In this document: positions 54,007 through 62,841 of the stretch, in pieces
Position numbering within the stretch: the stretch's first letter is position 1
How the letters are laid out: every line of letters begins with the position of its first letter
Assembly (NCBI RefSeq): GCF_013522825.1
Contig: NZ_JAAMQZ010000008.1
Coordinates: forward strand, 62,001 to 126,000
Direction: 5' to 3'
Origin: Stutzerimonas stutzeri
GTDB lineage: Bacteria > Pseudomonadota > Gammaproteobacteria > Pseudomonadales > Pseudomonadaceae
DNA length: 64,000 nucleotides
Program-made: the position numbers and the translations under genes
The notes under the pieces: generated by a model
Told to the model about the DNA's origin: nothing
Database searches by the model: none
The model's input: only the letters and a program-made list of their open reading frames with translations

Positions 54007-54938
54007 GCAGCCTGTTCGCCTTCCCCGGTCAGGGTGCGCAGAAGCCCGGCATGCTGCATCGGCTGCCGGACGAACCACAGATCGCCGCCGCCCTGGCCGA
54101 AGCCGGCGAGGTGCTCGGTGAAGACGCCCTGGCGCTGGATTCGGCCGAGGCGCTGGCTTCGACCCGTGCCGTGCAGCTCTGCCTGCTGATCGCCGGCGTG
54201 GCCGGCGCCCGGCTGCTGATGCGCGGCGGCCTGCGCCCCGACTATGTCGCCGGCCTGTCCATCGGCGCCTATGCCGCGGCGGTCACCGCCGGGGCGCTGG
54301 ACTATGCCGATGCCCTGCGCCTGGTGGCGCTGCGCGGCGAGCTGATGCAGAACGCCTATCCTGAAGGCTTCGGCATGACCGCCATCCTCGGCCTCGATCT
54401 CGGCCAGGTGGAAGGGCTGCTGGCGCAGGTCAGCGGCCCGCAGGCGCCGGTTCATCTGGCCAATATCAACGCCGACAACCAGCTCGTCGTGGCCGGCAGC
54501 GATGCCGCCATGGCGGCGGTGGCGCAACGGGCCAAGGCGCTGGGGGCCTCCTGTGCAAGACGCCTGGCGGTCAGTGTGCCATCCCACAGTGCGCTGCTGG
54601 ACGCGCCCGCCGCGCAGCTGGCCGAGGCGTTCGCGACGGTCAGCCTGCGCGCGCCGCGCCTGCGCTATCTGAGCGGCACCACGGCGCGGCCCATCGGCGA
54701 CCCCGAGCGCCTGCGCGACGACTTGGCCTTCAACATGTGCCGCGTCGTCGACTGGCACGGCACCCTGCGCACCGCCTACGAGCGCGGCGTGCGCCTGCAC
54801 GTCGAACTGCCGCCGGGCTCGGTGCTGACCGGGCTGGCACGACGGGTTTTCGAACAAGGTACGCTGGTCGCCTTCGATGGCGCCCGGCTCGATACGCTGG
54901 ATGCATTGCTGCGTCGGGAGGTAGGTCGAGCCGAGTAG
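54003..54938 (+). CDS. mdcH: Malonyl-CoA:ACP transacylase MdcH
   Basis: The 311-residue FabD-like acyltransferase loads malonyl onto the carrier, priming the enzyme. It has Phe-Pro-Gly-Gln-Gly-Ala-Gln and the nucleophile elbow Gly-Leu-Ser-Ile-Gly-Ala-Tyr (Ser) with His in Val-Pro-Ser-His-Ser. It closes the enzyme part of the operon. Confidence 0.93.
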   Translation: MSSLFAFPGQGAQKPGMLHRLPDEPQIAAALAEAGEVLGEDALALDSAEALASTRAVQLCLLIAGVAGARLLMRGGLRPDYVAGLSIGAYAAAVTAGALDYADALRLVALRGELMQNAYPEGFGMTAILGLDLGQVEGLLAQVSGPQAPVHLANINADNQLVVAGSDAAMAAVAQRAKALGASCARRLAVSVPSHSALLDAPAAQLAEAFATVSLRAPRLRYLSGTTARPIGDPERLRDDLAFNMCRVVDWHGTLRTAYERGVRLHVELPPGSVLTGLARRVFEQGTLVAFDGARLDTLDALLRREVGRAE

Positions 54939-55055
54939 AACCGCAAGGGATGGCCGTTGGCGCCATCCACCTGAACGATGAATAACTACAACTCACTTCG
55001 TAATACGCGCCCGGCCGGCTTGCAGGCACGAGCGCAACCCAAGAGGACAATAACA

Positions 55056-55454
55056 ATGATTATCTTCGGTGTGGCCTTTCTGGCCTTGTGCACCCTGACG
55101 GGCATTTTCATCGGCGAACTGCTGGGCAAGGCTATTGGCGTGCCGGCCAACGTCGGCGGTGTCGGCATCGCCATGGTGCTGCTCATTCTCATAGGCAGCT
55201 ACCTGAAGAATCGTGGCCTGTTCAGCATGGAGTCGGAGCAGGGCGTCAAGTTCTGGAGTGCCGTCTACATTCCCATCGTCGTTGCCATGGCTGCCCAGCA
55301 GAACGTCTACGGCGCGCTGAGCGGTGGCCCGATGGCGATCCTTGCCGGTGTCGCCGCCGTCGTCATCGCCTTCGCACTGGTTCCGGTGCTGGACCGGATC
55401 GGCCAGAAAAAGGCCGATACCGCCACCGCCACACCGCTGACTGCAGAGGGCTGA
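55056..55454 (+). CDS. madL: Malonate transporter subunit MadL
   Basis: The 132-residue membrane protein has four hydrophobic helices and fits MadL, the small half of the MadLM malonate:Na+ symporter. The start at 55056 has AGAGGA upstream. It is 117 bases after mdcH and four bases before madM. Confidence 0.92.
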   Translation: MIIFGVAFLALCTLTGIFIGELLGKAIGVPANVGGVGIAMVLLILIGSYLKNRGLFSMESEQGVKFWSAVYIPIVVAMAAQQNVYGALSGGPMAILAGVAAVVIAFALVPVLDRIGQKKADTATATPLTAEG

Positions 55455-55458
55455 TCCT

Positions 55459-56223
55459 GTGTACGAATCACTACTCAAGGTTGTTTCCGGCTACGGCATG
55501 ATCAGCGGCTTCGCCATCATCGGCGCCACCATGTGGCTCTCCTACTGGCTGTCCGACAAGCTGACCAAGGGCCGTCTGCACGGCTCGGCGGTGGCCATCC
55601 TCATCGGCCTGTTGCTGTCGTACATCGGCGGCATGCTGACCGGGGGTGAGAAGGGTCTGGTGGATATCGCGCTGTTCTCCGGTATCGGCCTGCTCGGCGG
55701 CGCCATGCTGCGTGACTTCGCCATCGTCGCCACCGGCTTCGGCGTCAGCGTGGAAGAGCTCAAGCGCGCCGGCTTCGTCGGCGTACTGGCGCTGTTCATC
55801 GGCGTGTTCTCGTCCTTCGTGGCCGGCGTGGGGGTGGCGGTGGCCTTCGGCTACACCGATGCGGTGAGCCTGACCACCATCGGCACCGGCGCGGTGACCT
55901 ACATCGTCGGGCCGGTGACCGGCGCGGCGATCGGCGCCAGCTCCGAGGTGATGGCGCTGTCCATCGCGGCGGGCCTGGTCAAGGCGATCCTGGTGATGGT
56001 GGCGACGCCCTTCGTCGCGCCGCTGATCGGCCTGAACAACCCGCGCTCGGCGGTGATCTTCGGCGGCCTGATCGGCACCTCCAGCGGCGTCGCCGGCGGG
56101 CTGGCGGCGACCGATCCGAAACTGGTGCCCTACGGCTGTCTGACCGCGGCATTCTACACCGCACTGGGTTGCCTGCTCGGCCCCTCGCTGCTGTTCTTCA
56201 TCATGCGCGGACTGCTTGGCTGA
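55459..56223 (+). CDS. madM: Malonate transporter subunit MadM
   Basis: The 254-residue membrane protein (about seven helices) starts with GTG at 55459 after GAGGG and fits MadM: Gly-Thr-Gly-Ala-Val-Thr-Tyr-Ile-Val-Gly-Pro-Val-Thr-Gly and Gly-Leu-Ile-Gly-Thr-Ser-Ser-Gly-Val. Works with MadL. A decayed copy of its last 58 codons lies 83-277 bases downstream. Confidence 0.93.
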   Translation: MYESLLKVVSGYGMISGFAIIGATMWLSYWLSDKLTKGRLHGSAVAILIGLLLSYIGGMLTGGEKGLVDIALFSGIGLLGGAMLRDFAIVATGFGVSVEELKRAGFVGVLALFIGVFSSFVAGVGVAVAFGYTDAVSLTTIGTGAVTYIVGPVTGAAIGASSEVMALSIAAGLVKAILVMVATPFVAPLIGLNNPRSAVIFGGLIGTSSGVAGGLAATDPKLVPYGCLTAAFYTALGCLLGPSLLFFIMRGLLG

Positions 56224-56258
56224 GGCCTGACAGGCTGCTAACGCTCAACGTAAACCAC

Positions 56259-56282
56259 AGCGCGCCCGCAAGGGCGCGTTTG
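56259..56282 (+). terminator. Possible terminator after madM
   Basis: Stem CGCGCCC/GGGCGCG (56261-56267 and 56272-56278) with GCAA loop followed by only TTT; could be partial termination of the malonate operon. Confidence 0.5.
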
Positions 56283-56305
56283 CTCGATGTCTCGCCTGTC
56301 GACCG

Positions 56306-56500
56306 GGGCGGTACAGTCGTTGGCCCCGCCGATTGGCACGATTCTCCTGCGGGCGCCGTGTCCGCTGCCTGAGCGGTCGAGCGGTGCGCGACGACCGTTC
56401 CGAAACTGGTACCCTACGGCTGCCTGCTGTCGGCTTGCACCGTCTAGATTGCCTGCTCGGGCCGTCTTCGTTCTTCGTCATGCGCGGTTTGCCTGGCTGA
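56306..56500 (+). pseudogene. Decayed second copy of the madM 3' end
   Basis: Aligned by eye with 56050-56223 of madM: shared blocks include GGCGGT, GATTGGCAC (versus GATCGGCAC), CCGAAACTGGT, CCCTACGGCTG, TTGCCTGCTCGG, TTCTTC and TCATGCGCGG, ending with TGGCTGA as in the real gene. Insertions, deletions and an internal TAG break the frame, so it cannot be translated. It represents about 58 C-terminal codons. Confidence 0.7.
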
Positions 56501-56702
56501 ACACTCTCGATGCGCCTGATGGCTCGCGGCGTGTCATCGCCGACGCGCTGCGTTCTCAAGAAATCGAACGATGAGCATGTGCAAGCTGGCCGTGAACGGC
56601 TCTGGGCTTCTCCTAAAGTATTCTGCGGTTTCGACCCCGTTGGCTGCTGACGCTTTAGGATAAGTCCCATAACTACTTAAAAAATAATGAGGAACTTGCT
56701 CC

Positions 56703-58169
56703 ATGCTTCTTTTCTTCATCAGCCTTGCGATACTTTTTCTCGGCTACAAGTTCTATGGCCCCTTCGTTGAAAAACAGGCGTGCATAGACCCTACTGCCGT
56801 AACCCCTCAGGAACGTCTGCGCGACGGCGTCGACTATGTTCCTGTCAGTCCCTTCAAGGCCTTCCTGATCCAGTTCCTCAACGTTGCGGGTGTCGGCCCC
56901 ATCTTCGGCCCCATCCTGGGTGCCCTGTATGGGCCGATCGCGCTCGTCTGGATCGTGCTCGGCAACGTGATCGGCGGCGCGGTGCATGACTACTTCTCCG
57001 GTGTGATGAGTCTGAAAGAGGATGGCAAGAGCCTGCCGGAAATCGCCGGTCACTATTACAACGTGGTGTTCAAGGGCTGCATGCTGATATTCACCGCCAT
57101 GCTGCTGTTCTTCGTTGGCGTGGTGTTCATCATGAGCCCGGCCGGGCTGCTGAGTAACCTGTCCTTTTTCGAGGGCACCATTCTGGGTGGCAACACCTTC
57201 TGGGTGCTGGTGATCCTGGGCTATTACTTCCTCGCCACCTTGTTGCCCATCGACAAGATCATCACCAAGCTGTATCCGGCGTTTGGCTTGCTGATGATCG
57301 TGATGACCACCCTGGTCGCCGTGGCCTTGCTGCTCGATGCACCTCACCTGCCGCAGGTATCGGGTATTTTCGATTTCTTCGTGCATAACCATCAGGAGCA
57401 TGATTTCCTCACGCCGAACCCTGACGGCCTGCCTGTATGGCCCTTGCTGTTCGTGACGATCACCTGTGGCGCCATCAGTGGTTTCCACTCCACCCAGTCA
57501 CCGATGATTGCCCGTTGCCTGACCAACGAGAAATATGCCCGCCCGGTGTTCTATGGCGCCATGACCTGCGAAGGCATCGTGGCCTGTGTCTGGGCGCTGG
57601 CCGGCATCGCGGCGTTCCCCGGTGGTTATGCCGAATTGAAAGGCATGCTGGATCAGGGCGGCCCCGGCCTGGTGGTCAATCACGTTGCCACCAGCTACCT
57701 GGGCGTGTTCGGCGGTGTGATGGCGATTCTTGCCGTTGCGGTATTCCCGATCACTTCCGGCGACACGGCCTTCCGTTCACTGCGCCTGACCATCATGGAT
57801 GCGTTCAAGATCTCGCAAACGACCCTCAACCGGTTGGCGCTGGCCGCGCCGCTGCTGGGTGTGGCCTATCTGATGACCTTCCTGGACTTCTCGCTGATCT
57901 GGCGCTACTTCGCGTTTTCCAACATGTTGCTGTCGACCAGCGTGCTGTGGCTGGCGACCAAGTACCTGTTCGACAGAGGCACCTTCCACTGGATCGCCAG
58001 CATTCCAGCAGTGGTCGGTACAGCCATCACGGTGGCCTACATCGCAACGGCGGGTATCGGTTTGAACCTGCCGATGGAATACAGCAAGCCGATCGGTATC
58101 GCGGTGGCAGTGGTGTGCTTGATTGGCCTGGTGTTCAAAAACAGCAAGCGTACAGCGGTGGCCGTCTAA
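56703..58169 (+). CDS. CstA-family transporter, short form
   Basis: The 488-residue membrane protein (about 12-14 helices) belongs to the carbon starvation CstA family: Asn-Val-Ala-Gly-Val-Gly-Pro-Ile-Phe-Gly-Pro, His-Asp-Tyr-Phe-Ser-Gly and Gly-Phe-His-Ser-Thr-Gln-Ser-Pro. It lacks the C-terminal third of E. coli CstA (701 residues), like the short homologues in many bacteria. CstA proteins import pyruvate or peptides; the substrate here is unknown. It lies between madLM and a TRAP operon and may carry a related carboxylate. Confidence 0.85.
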   Translation: MLLFFISLAILFLGYKFYGPFVEKQACIDPTAVTPQERLRDGVDYVPVSPFKAFLIQFLNVAGVGPIFGPILGALYGPIALVWIVLGNVIGGAVHDYFSGVMSLKEDGKSLPEIAGHYYNVVFKGCMLIFTAMLLFFVGVVFIMSPAGLLSNLSFFEGTILGGNTFWVLVILGYYFLATLLPIDKIITKLYPAFGLLMIVMTTLVAVALLLDAPHLPQVSGIFDFFVHNHQEHDFLTPNPDGLPVWPLLFVTITCGAISGFHSTQSPMIARCLTNEKYARPVFYGAMTCEGIVACVWALAGIAAFPGGYAELKGMLDQGGPGLVVNHVATSYLGVFGGVMAILAVAVFPITSGDTAFRSLRLTIMDAFKISQTTLNRLALAAPLLGVAYLMTFLDFSLIWRYFAFSNMLLSTSVLWLATKYLFDRGTFHWIASIPAVVGTAITVAYIATAGIGLNLPMEYSKPIGIAVAVVCLIGLVFKNSKRTAVAV

Positions 58170-58265
58170 ACGCGGGGGCGAAGTTGCGATGTTCGACTGA
58201 GCATCGCGTTGGGCCCCAGCTGGCGGGTTGCTTGTGAGACCCAAGCCGTCCACGACGCAATCGTG

Positions 58266-58294
58266 AAAAAAAGCGGGCTTCCGAGGAGGCCCGC
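58266..58294 (-). terminator. Rho-independent terminator of the TRAP operon
   Basis: Minus-strand GCGGGC...GCCCGC stem (58294-58273) followed by seven T, 25 bases after the DctM stop. Confidence 0.85.
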
Positions 58295-58318
58295 AACACG
58301 GCTGATGACATTTCACTT

Positions 58319-59635
58319 CTAGATGGCTTCACCCATCACATAGTCCGGCAGGATGGTAGCGATCTGCGGGAACAGACACAGGATGATGATCGCCAGCACC
58401 ATCACCAGTGCATAGGGCAGGGCGCCCCAGAGGATTTCCCGCGTCGGCACCTGCGGTGCGATCCCGTTGATGACGAACAGGTTCAGCCCCAGCGGCGGCG
58501 TGATCAGGCCGATCTCCATGTTGATGGTCAGCACCACCGCGAACCAGTAGGGGTCGAAGCCGGCCTGCACCACGATGGGGAAAAGCAGCGGCGCGGACAT
58601 CACGATCACCGCCACCGGCGGCAGGAACATCCCGGCCACCAGCAGGAACACGTTGATCACACCCATCAGCACCCAGCGGTTGACCTCCAGACTGGCGATC
58701 GCCTCGGCCAGCGACTGGGTGATGTACAGCGACGACAGGGCGAAGGCGAAGAGCTCGGCGGAGGCCAGGATCATCATGATCATGACGCTTTCCCGCATGC
58801 CGGAGCCGAAGATATCGCGGAAGGTGCCCATCTTGAACAGCCGGTAGGCCAGCACCACCACCACCAGCGTGAGCATGGCGCCTGCGCCAGCGGCTTCGGA
58901 AGGCGTGGCCACGCCACCATAGAGCACATAGAGCACGCCGAGGATGATCAGCATCAGCGGCAGTATCCGCGGCAGCGCCGCCAGCTTGTCGCGCAGGCTG
59001 TAGTACACGCCCTCGGCGCCGAAGCGGAAGCCCTTGCGCCGCGCATCGAGCATCGCCCAGCCCATGAACATCACCGTCAGCATCAGGCCGGGCAACACGC
59101 CGGCGAGGAACAGCCGACCGATGGAGGTTTCCGTGGCGATGCCGTAGATGATCATCGTCACCGAGGGTGGCAGCAGGATGCCGAGCGTGCCGCCTGCGGC
59201 GATCGAACCGGTCGCCACCGAGGACGGGTAGCCGCGGTTGATCATCTCCGGGATGCCCAGCTTGCCGATTGCCGCGCAGGTCGCCGGGCTGGAGCCGGTC
59301 ATGCCGGAAAATACCGCGCAGGCACCGATGTTCGACAGCACCAGGCCGCCTGGCACCTTGTACATCCAGCGGTCCAGCGCGCGATACAGGTCGGCGCCGG
59401 CGGGCGTACCGGCGACGATGGCGCCCATCAGCACGAACATCGGGATCGAGACGAAAGCCAGGTTGCCGATGCCGGCGAACATGGTTTCCGCCACCACGCC
59501 GATGACCTCCGGGCCCATCGCCAGGAACAGGCCGCCCATGGCCGCCAGGCCCAGGGCGAAGGCGATCGGCATGCCGGTGGCGAGGAACAGCAGCAAGGCA
59601 CAGATCAGGAGCACGCCTGCAAGGGTTGGAGTCAT
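58319..59635 (-). CDS. TRAP transporter large permease (DctM)
   Basis: The 438-residue protein has about 12 membrane helices and the DctM pattern (Gly-Met-Thr-Gly-Ser-Ser-Pro-Ala-Thr-Cys-Ala-Ala, Ile-Thr-Pro-Pro-Leu-Gly-Leu-Asn). It drives sodium-coupled uptake of an organic acid with the DctQ subunit, whose stop it overlaps by four bases. Confidence 0.93.
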   Translation of the reverse strand: MTPTLAGVLLICALLLFLATGMPIAFALGLAAMGGLFLAMGPEVIGVVAETMFAGIGNLAFVSIPMFVLMGAIVAGTPAGADLYRALDRWMYKVPGGLVLSNIGACAVFSGMTGSSPATCAAIGKLGIPEMINRGYPSSVATGSIAAGGTLGILLPPSVTMIIYGIATETSIGRLFLAGVLPGLMLTVMFMGWAMLDARRKGFRFGAEGVYYSLRDKLAALPRILPLMLIILGVLYVLYGGVATPSEAAGAGAMLTLVVVVLAYRLFKMGTFRDIFGSGMRESVMIMMILASAELFAFALSSLYITQSLAEAIASLEVNRWVLMGVINVFLLVAGMFLPPVAVIVMSAPLLFPIVVQAGFDPYWFAVVLTINMEIGLITPPLGLNLFVINGIAPQVPTREILWGALPYALVMVLAIIILCLFPQIATILPDYVMGEAI

Positions 59636-60201
59636 GGTGTTTCTCCCAGGCGCTGATGGCTGTGCATGATGGTTTCGACCTTCTGGCCTTCAGCGTTTCG
59701 TTGAGGCGAGATGGCCAGTTCCGGGCGAATCATTTTCATCAGCTCCACCACGTATTGCAGACACAGCAGGCAGAAGCCCACCAGCATGGGCGTTGCGGGA
59801 ATCCACAGCGGAATGGCGGCGATGGTCGGGGTGGTCCAGCCGCCTTCCCAGGCCTCGTAGACGTAGATGCCGCTGGCCACGCTCATCAGCACGCAGAACA
59901 TCAGGCCCAGCACGGCGCCAAGACACTGCAAGCGCCGGCGGTTGGGTGCCGACAGCATCAGTTCGATCACGTCGACACCGACGTGCCCCTTCTTCATCAG
60001 CACATAGGGCGCGCCAATGAAGATCGCGGCGGTAGCGGCGAACACCACCACCTCGGTCTGCCAGATCGTGGGGGCTCTGAACAGGTAACGCATGAGGATC
60101 ATCTGGCACATCACGACCATGGCGATGATCAGCAGGAAAACCGCGCTGACACCACCCAGGCGCGACAGGGCCTCGATGGCACTAATAAAACGTCTGGACA
60201 T
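59632..60201 (-). CDS. TRAP transporter small permease (DctQ)
   Basis: The 189-residue protein has four membrane helices and the DctQ-typical Trp-Gln-Thr-Glu after the second helix and Arg-Arg-Leu-Gln-Cys before the third. Start at 60201 chosen for CAGGAG eight bases upstream; a Met ten codons earlier lacks it. Confidence 0.9.
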   Translation of the reverse strand: MSRRFISAIEALSRLGGVSAVFLLIIAMVVMCQMILMRYLFRAPTIWQTEVVVFAATAAIFIGAPYVLMKKGHVGVDVIELMLSAPNRRRLQCLGAVLGLMFCVLMSVASGIYVYEAWEGGWTTPTIAAIPLWIPATPMLVGFCLLCLQYVVELMKMIRPELAISPQRNAEGQKVETIMHSHQRLGETP

Positions 60202-60292
60202 AAAGAACTCCTGGAGCCCGCCGTACTGCAAAAGCCACGGGGTGGGCTCGAACGCAGTGAAAGGCCGCCGGGGAAGCGGCCGTGATGGGGCA

Positions 60293-61285
60293 TCACTGCA
60301 CGGCGAGTGCCTTGTCCAGAAGATCCTTGCCGCCTTTGACCTTCTCTGCGAAGTACTGGTAGGAGGATTCGCGGGCGACCTGCATCCAGGCGTCGTGCTC
60401 TTCCTTGCTCAGGCTGACCACTTCCACGCCGGCCTTGGAGAAGGTTTCGTTCATGCGCTTCTCGCCCTTGGGGCCTTCCTCGGCGAAGTAGGCCTCGGCC
60501 TTCTTGGCGGCGGCCAGCATCGCTTCCTGCTGTTCCGGGGTCAGGCGCTCGAAGCTGCGCTTGGAGATCAGCACGGGTTCATACATGAACCACAGGGCGT
60601 TTTCACCCGGCGCGGTCAGGCATTTCACCTGCTCGTACAGGCGGTACGAGACGAAGCTGTCGTTCGAGGTGTTGGCGGCGTCCAGCACGCCGGTCTGCAT
60701 GCCGGTGTAGATTTCCGAAGACGGCATCGACGAGATCGAGGCGCCGGCGGCGGCGAGCATGTTTTCGAAGGCTGGCCCGGCAGCGCGGATGACCTGTCCC
60801 TTGATGGTCTCGGGCGAGGTGATGCAGCGCTCCTTGGAGGCGAAGCCGCCGGCCAGCCAGGCGTCGGCGAGGATGATCGCGCCGTTCTTCTCGGCCAGCG
60901 CGTGGATTTCCTTCATGAAGTCGGACTGGTTCAGGCGCTGGGCATGCTCATAGTTCTTGACCAGCCCGGGCATCAGCGTGGCGGAGAACTGCGGCACGCG
61001 ACCGGAGGCGTAGTCCAGCGGCAGGGCGGTCATGTCGAGCTGGCCACGGGTCATGGCACCCCATTGCTCGTTGGCCTTGTACAGCGAGGAGGCCGGGTAG
61101 ATCTGGACCTTCAGACCGACATCGGCGGCGGCGACTTCGCGGGCGATGATCTGCACCATTTCATCGCGGGGGTCGCCCTGGTTGCCGGGGAACTGGTGGG
61201 AAGCGCGCAGGACGGTTTCGGCGAAGCTGGGGATGCTGGCGACCAGCAGCGCAGCCGCGACCGAGGTACGGAGTAGGGCTTTCAT
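60293..61285 (-). CDS. TRAP transporter periplasmic binding protein (DctP)
   Basis: The 330-residue protein has a cleavable signal peptide (to about Ser-Phe-Ala) and the DctP fold, with Arg-Ala-Ser-His-Gln-Phe-Pro at the mature start and the Arg of Val-Ile-Arg-Ala-Ala-Gly expected to hold a substrate carboxylate. AGGAGA precedes 61285. First gene of dctPQM; divergent position relative to neither neighbour, as the LysR gene upstream is on the same strand. Lying beside malonate genes, malonate or another short acid is a plausible but unproven substrate. Confidence 0.9.
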   Translation of the reverse strand: MKALLRTSVAAALLVASIPSFAETVLRASHQFPGNQGDPRDEMVQIIAREVAAADVGLKVQIYPASSLYKANEQWGAMTRGQLDMTALPLDYASGRVPQFSATLMPGLVKNYEHAQRLNQSDFMKEIHALAEKNGAIILADAWLAGGFASKERCITSPETIKGQVIRAAGPAFENMLAAAGASISSMPSSEIYTGMQTGVLDAANTSNDSFVSYRLYEQVKCLTAPGENALWFMYEPVLISKRSFERLTPEQQEAMLAAAKKAEAYFAEEGPKGEKRMNETFSKAGVEVVSLSKEEHDAWMQVARESSYQYFAEKVKGGKDLLDKALAVQ

Positions 61286-61482
61286 TGGATTCTCCTGGAT
61301 TGACACATCAGAACCGCGCCATGCGGTTCATAATTATTTTTATTACGTCAGAGGAATTTCTTCTTGTTGTCAGGCTTGCTTATTCGAGCCAACTGCAGGC
61401 TAGCGTGTGCAAGGGGGCGCAACAATTAAGACTGCCCTAGCATCGTTACGGAAAGGTTAACGATTCAGCGAGGGTCGGCCTG

Positions 61483-62397
61483 TCAGCGGGACCTGCCACG
61501 GTACATTCGGCATTCGGCGACGAGCGCTAGCAGATTGGGATCGCGCTCCTTGGCTTTCAGGAAGACCACGCCGATCTGCTGCTGCAGGCGATAACGGGCC
61601 TGCAGCGGGATCAGGCGGATACGGTTCTCGTACACCGCCGCGACACGCCCGGGAAGAAGGGCGTAACCGACGCCGGAGCTGACCATGCTCAGCAGGGTGA
61701 AGATGTCGTTGACCTGCATGCCCACGTTCGGCTCGAAGCCCGCCTGGCTGAATACCCGCGCACTGTCGCGATGAGTGGCAAAGCCTTGAGTGAGGGTGAT
61801 GAAGGTGGCGTCGCGCAGGTCGGCCAGATCCACCTCCGCCTGCTCGGCGAAGGGCGAATCGGTGGGTACGGCAAGAAAGATGTCATCGGCGAAAAGCAGC
61901 AATTGCTCGCAGTCAGGGTTTATCAGGCCGTCATCGAGGGAGATCAGGACGGCGTCCAGCTCCATGTTCTTCAGCTTGTAGAGCAGGTCCACGTTGGAGC
62001 CGAGGATCAGGTCGATATTGAGTTCGCTGCGGCGCAGCTTGAGCCCCATGATCAGCTGCGGAACGGTCTTCACGGTCAATGAATACAACGCGCCGAGCTT
62101 GAACCGTTCCGCCGAGAAGCCCGCCGCCTCGCGTGTCTGTCGCACCGTTTCGACGACGTCCTTGACCAGCTGCTGGGCTCGCTCCTCCAGCACGAAGGCG
62201 CTTTCCAGCGGGATCAGATTGCGGCCTTCGCGCTTGAACAGCGGGCAGCGCAGCGCGCTTTCCAGCGAGTGGATGGCGCGATGTATGCTGACATTGCTGG
62301 TATTCAGCTCGGCGGCCGCCTTGCTCAGGCTGCCATTGCGCATGAAGGCCAGAAACACTTCCAGCTTCTTCAGGGTCAGTTCTTCGTCGATCTGCAT
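61483..62397 (-). CDS. mdcR: LysR-family regulator, probably malonate regulator MdcR
   Basis: The 304-residue LysR protein has the unusual N-terminus of MdcR: Leu-Lys-Lys-Leu-Glu-Val-Phe, Asn-Val-Ser-Ile-His-Arg-Ala-Ile-His-Ser-Leu-Glu and Cys-Pro-Leu-Phe-Lys-Arg-Glu-Gly-Arg-Asn-Leu, then Leu-Gly-Ala-Leu-Tyr-Ser-Leu-Thr-Val. MdcR activates mdc genes with malonate in Klebsiella and usually flanks madLM. Here CstA and the TRAP operon separate it from madM, so it may also control the TRAP genes just downstream of it. Confidence 0.82.
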   Translation of the reverse strand: MQIDEELTLKKLEVFLAFMRNGSLSKAAAELNTSNVSIHRAIHSLESALRCPLFKREGRNLIPLESAFVLEERAQQLVKDVVETVRQTREAAGFSAERFKLGALYSLTVKTVPQLIMGLKLRRSELNIDLILGSNVDLLYKLKNMELDAVLISLDDGLINPDCEQLLLFADDIFLAVPTDSPFAEQAEVDLADLRDATFITLTQGFATHRDSARVFSQAGFEPNVGMQVNDIFTLLSMVSSGVGYALLPGRVAAVYENRIRLIPLQARYRLQQQIGVVFLKAKERDPNLLALVAECRMYRGRSR

Positions 62398-62458
62398 GCC
62401 GTTGCTCCGCTTGCGGTCAGTCGATTATGCCTAACAAGCAGCGGGTCGGACTAAACAC

Positions 62459-62665
62459 CTAGGCGAAGACGGCGTCTTCCTCTTCCGGGCACACGTCGGT
62501 GACGAACACACGGGCGTGATCGCTCTGCTCGTCTTCGATACGCAGACCGAAGTAGAGCGCGTCGTTGGCGTCCCAGAACGCTTCGATCTGCGACAGCGGG
62601 GCGTGCTCGAGCAGAACCTGGCCGGTGTGTTCGAGAATGATGGAGTAGCGTTTGTCAGCGGGCAT
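62459..62665 (-). CDS. Small acidic protein, unknown function
   Basis: The 68-residue acidic protein (Leu-Glu-His-Thr-Gly-Gln-Val, Ala-Phe-Trp-Asp-Ala-Asn-Asp-Ala, ending Glu-Glu-Glu-Asp-Ala-Val-Phe-Ala) has no domain I recognise. Codon use looks like core Pseudomonas genes. It stands alone between mdcR and the VWA gene. Confidence 0.6.
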   Translation of the reverse strand: MPADKRYSIILEHTGQVLLEHAPLSQIEAFWDANDALYFGLRIEDEQSDHARVFVTDVCPEEEDAVFA

Positions 62666-62841
62666 GGAAAGTCACTCTGGGCATCGGAATGGCTGCGCAC
62701 AGCCGTGATGTCATTTTGTCACTTTGCCGGGCTCGCTCCCTAGCCGTTCATCGCCGCGCGGTGGGCGCCCGCTGAATGGTCATCCGCGGGCGTTTGCGTA
62801 ATCGGGCGATTACGGCGAAGCCCGAAGCAGTGGTGCGCAGT

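Larger units (their letters stand above)
56224..56702. other. 479-base gap with madM remnant
   Basis: Contains a weak terminator (56259-56282), the decayed madM copy (56306-56500) and a ~200-base leader of the CstA-like gene with GAGGAAC before its start. No intact gene. Confidence 0.65.

Noticed and set aside
62765..62798. CGCCCGC/GCGGGCG inverted repeat as a terminator of the VWA gene
   Set aside because: It lacks a T-run in the direction of transcription; could be another small palindrome.
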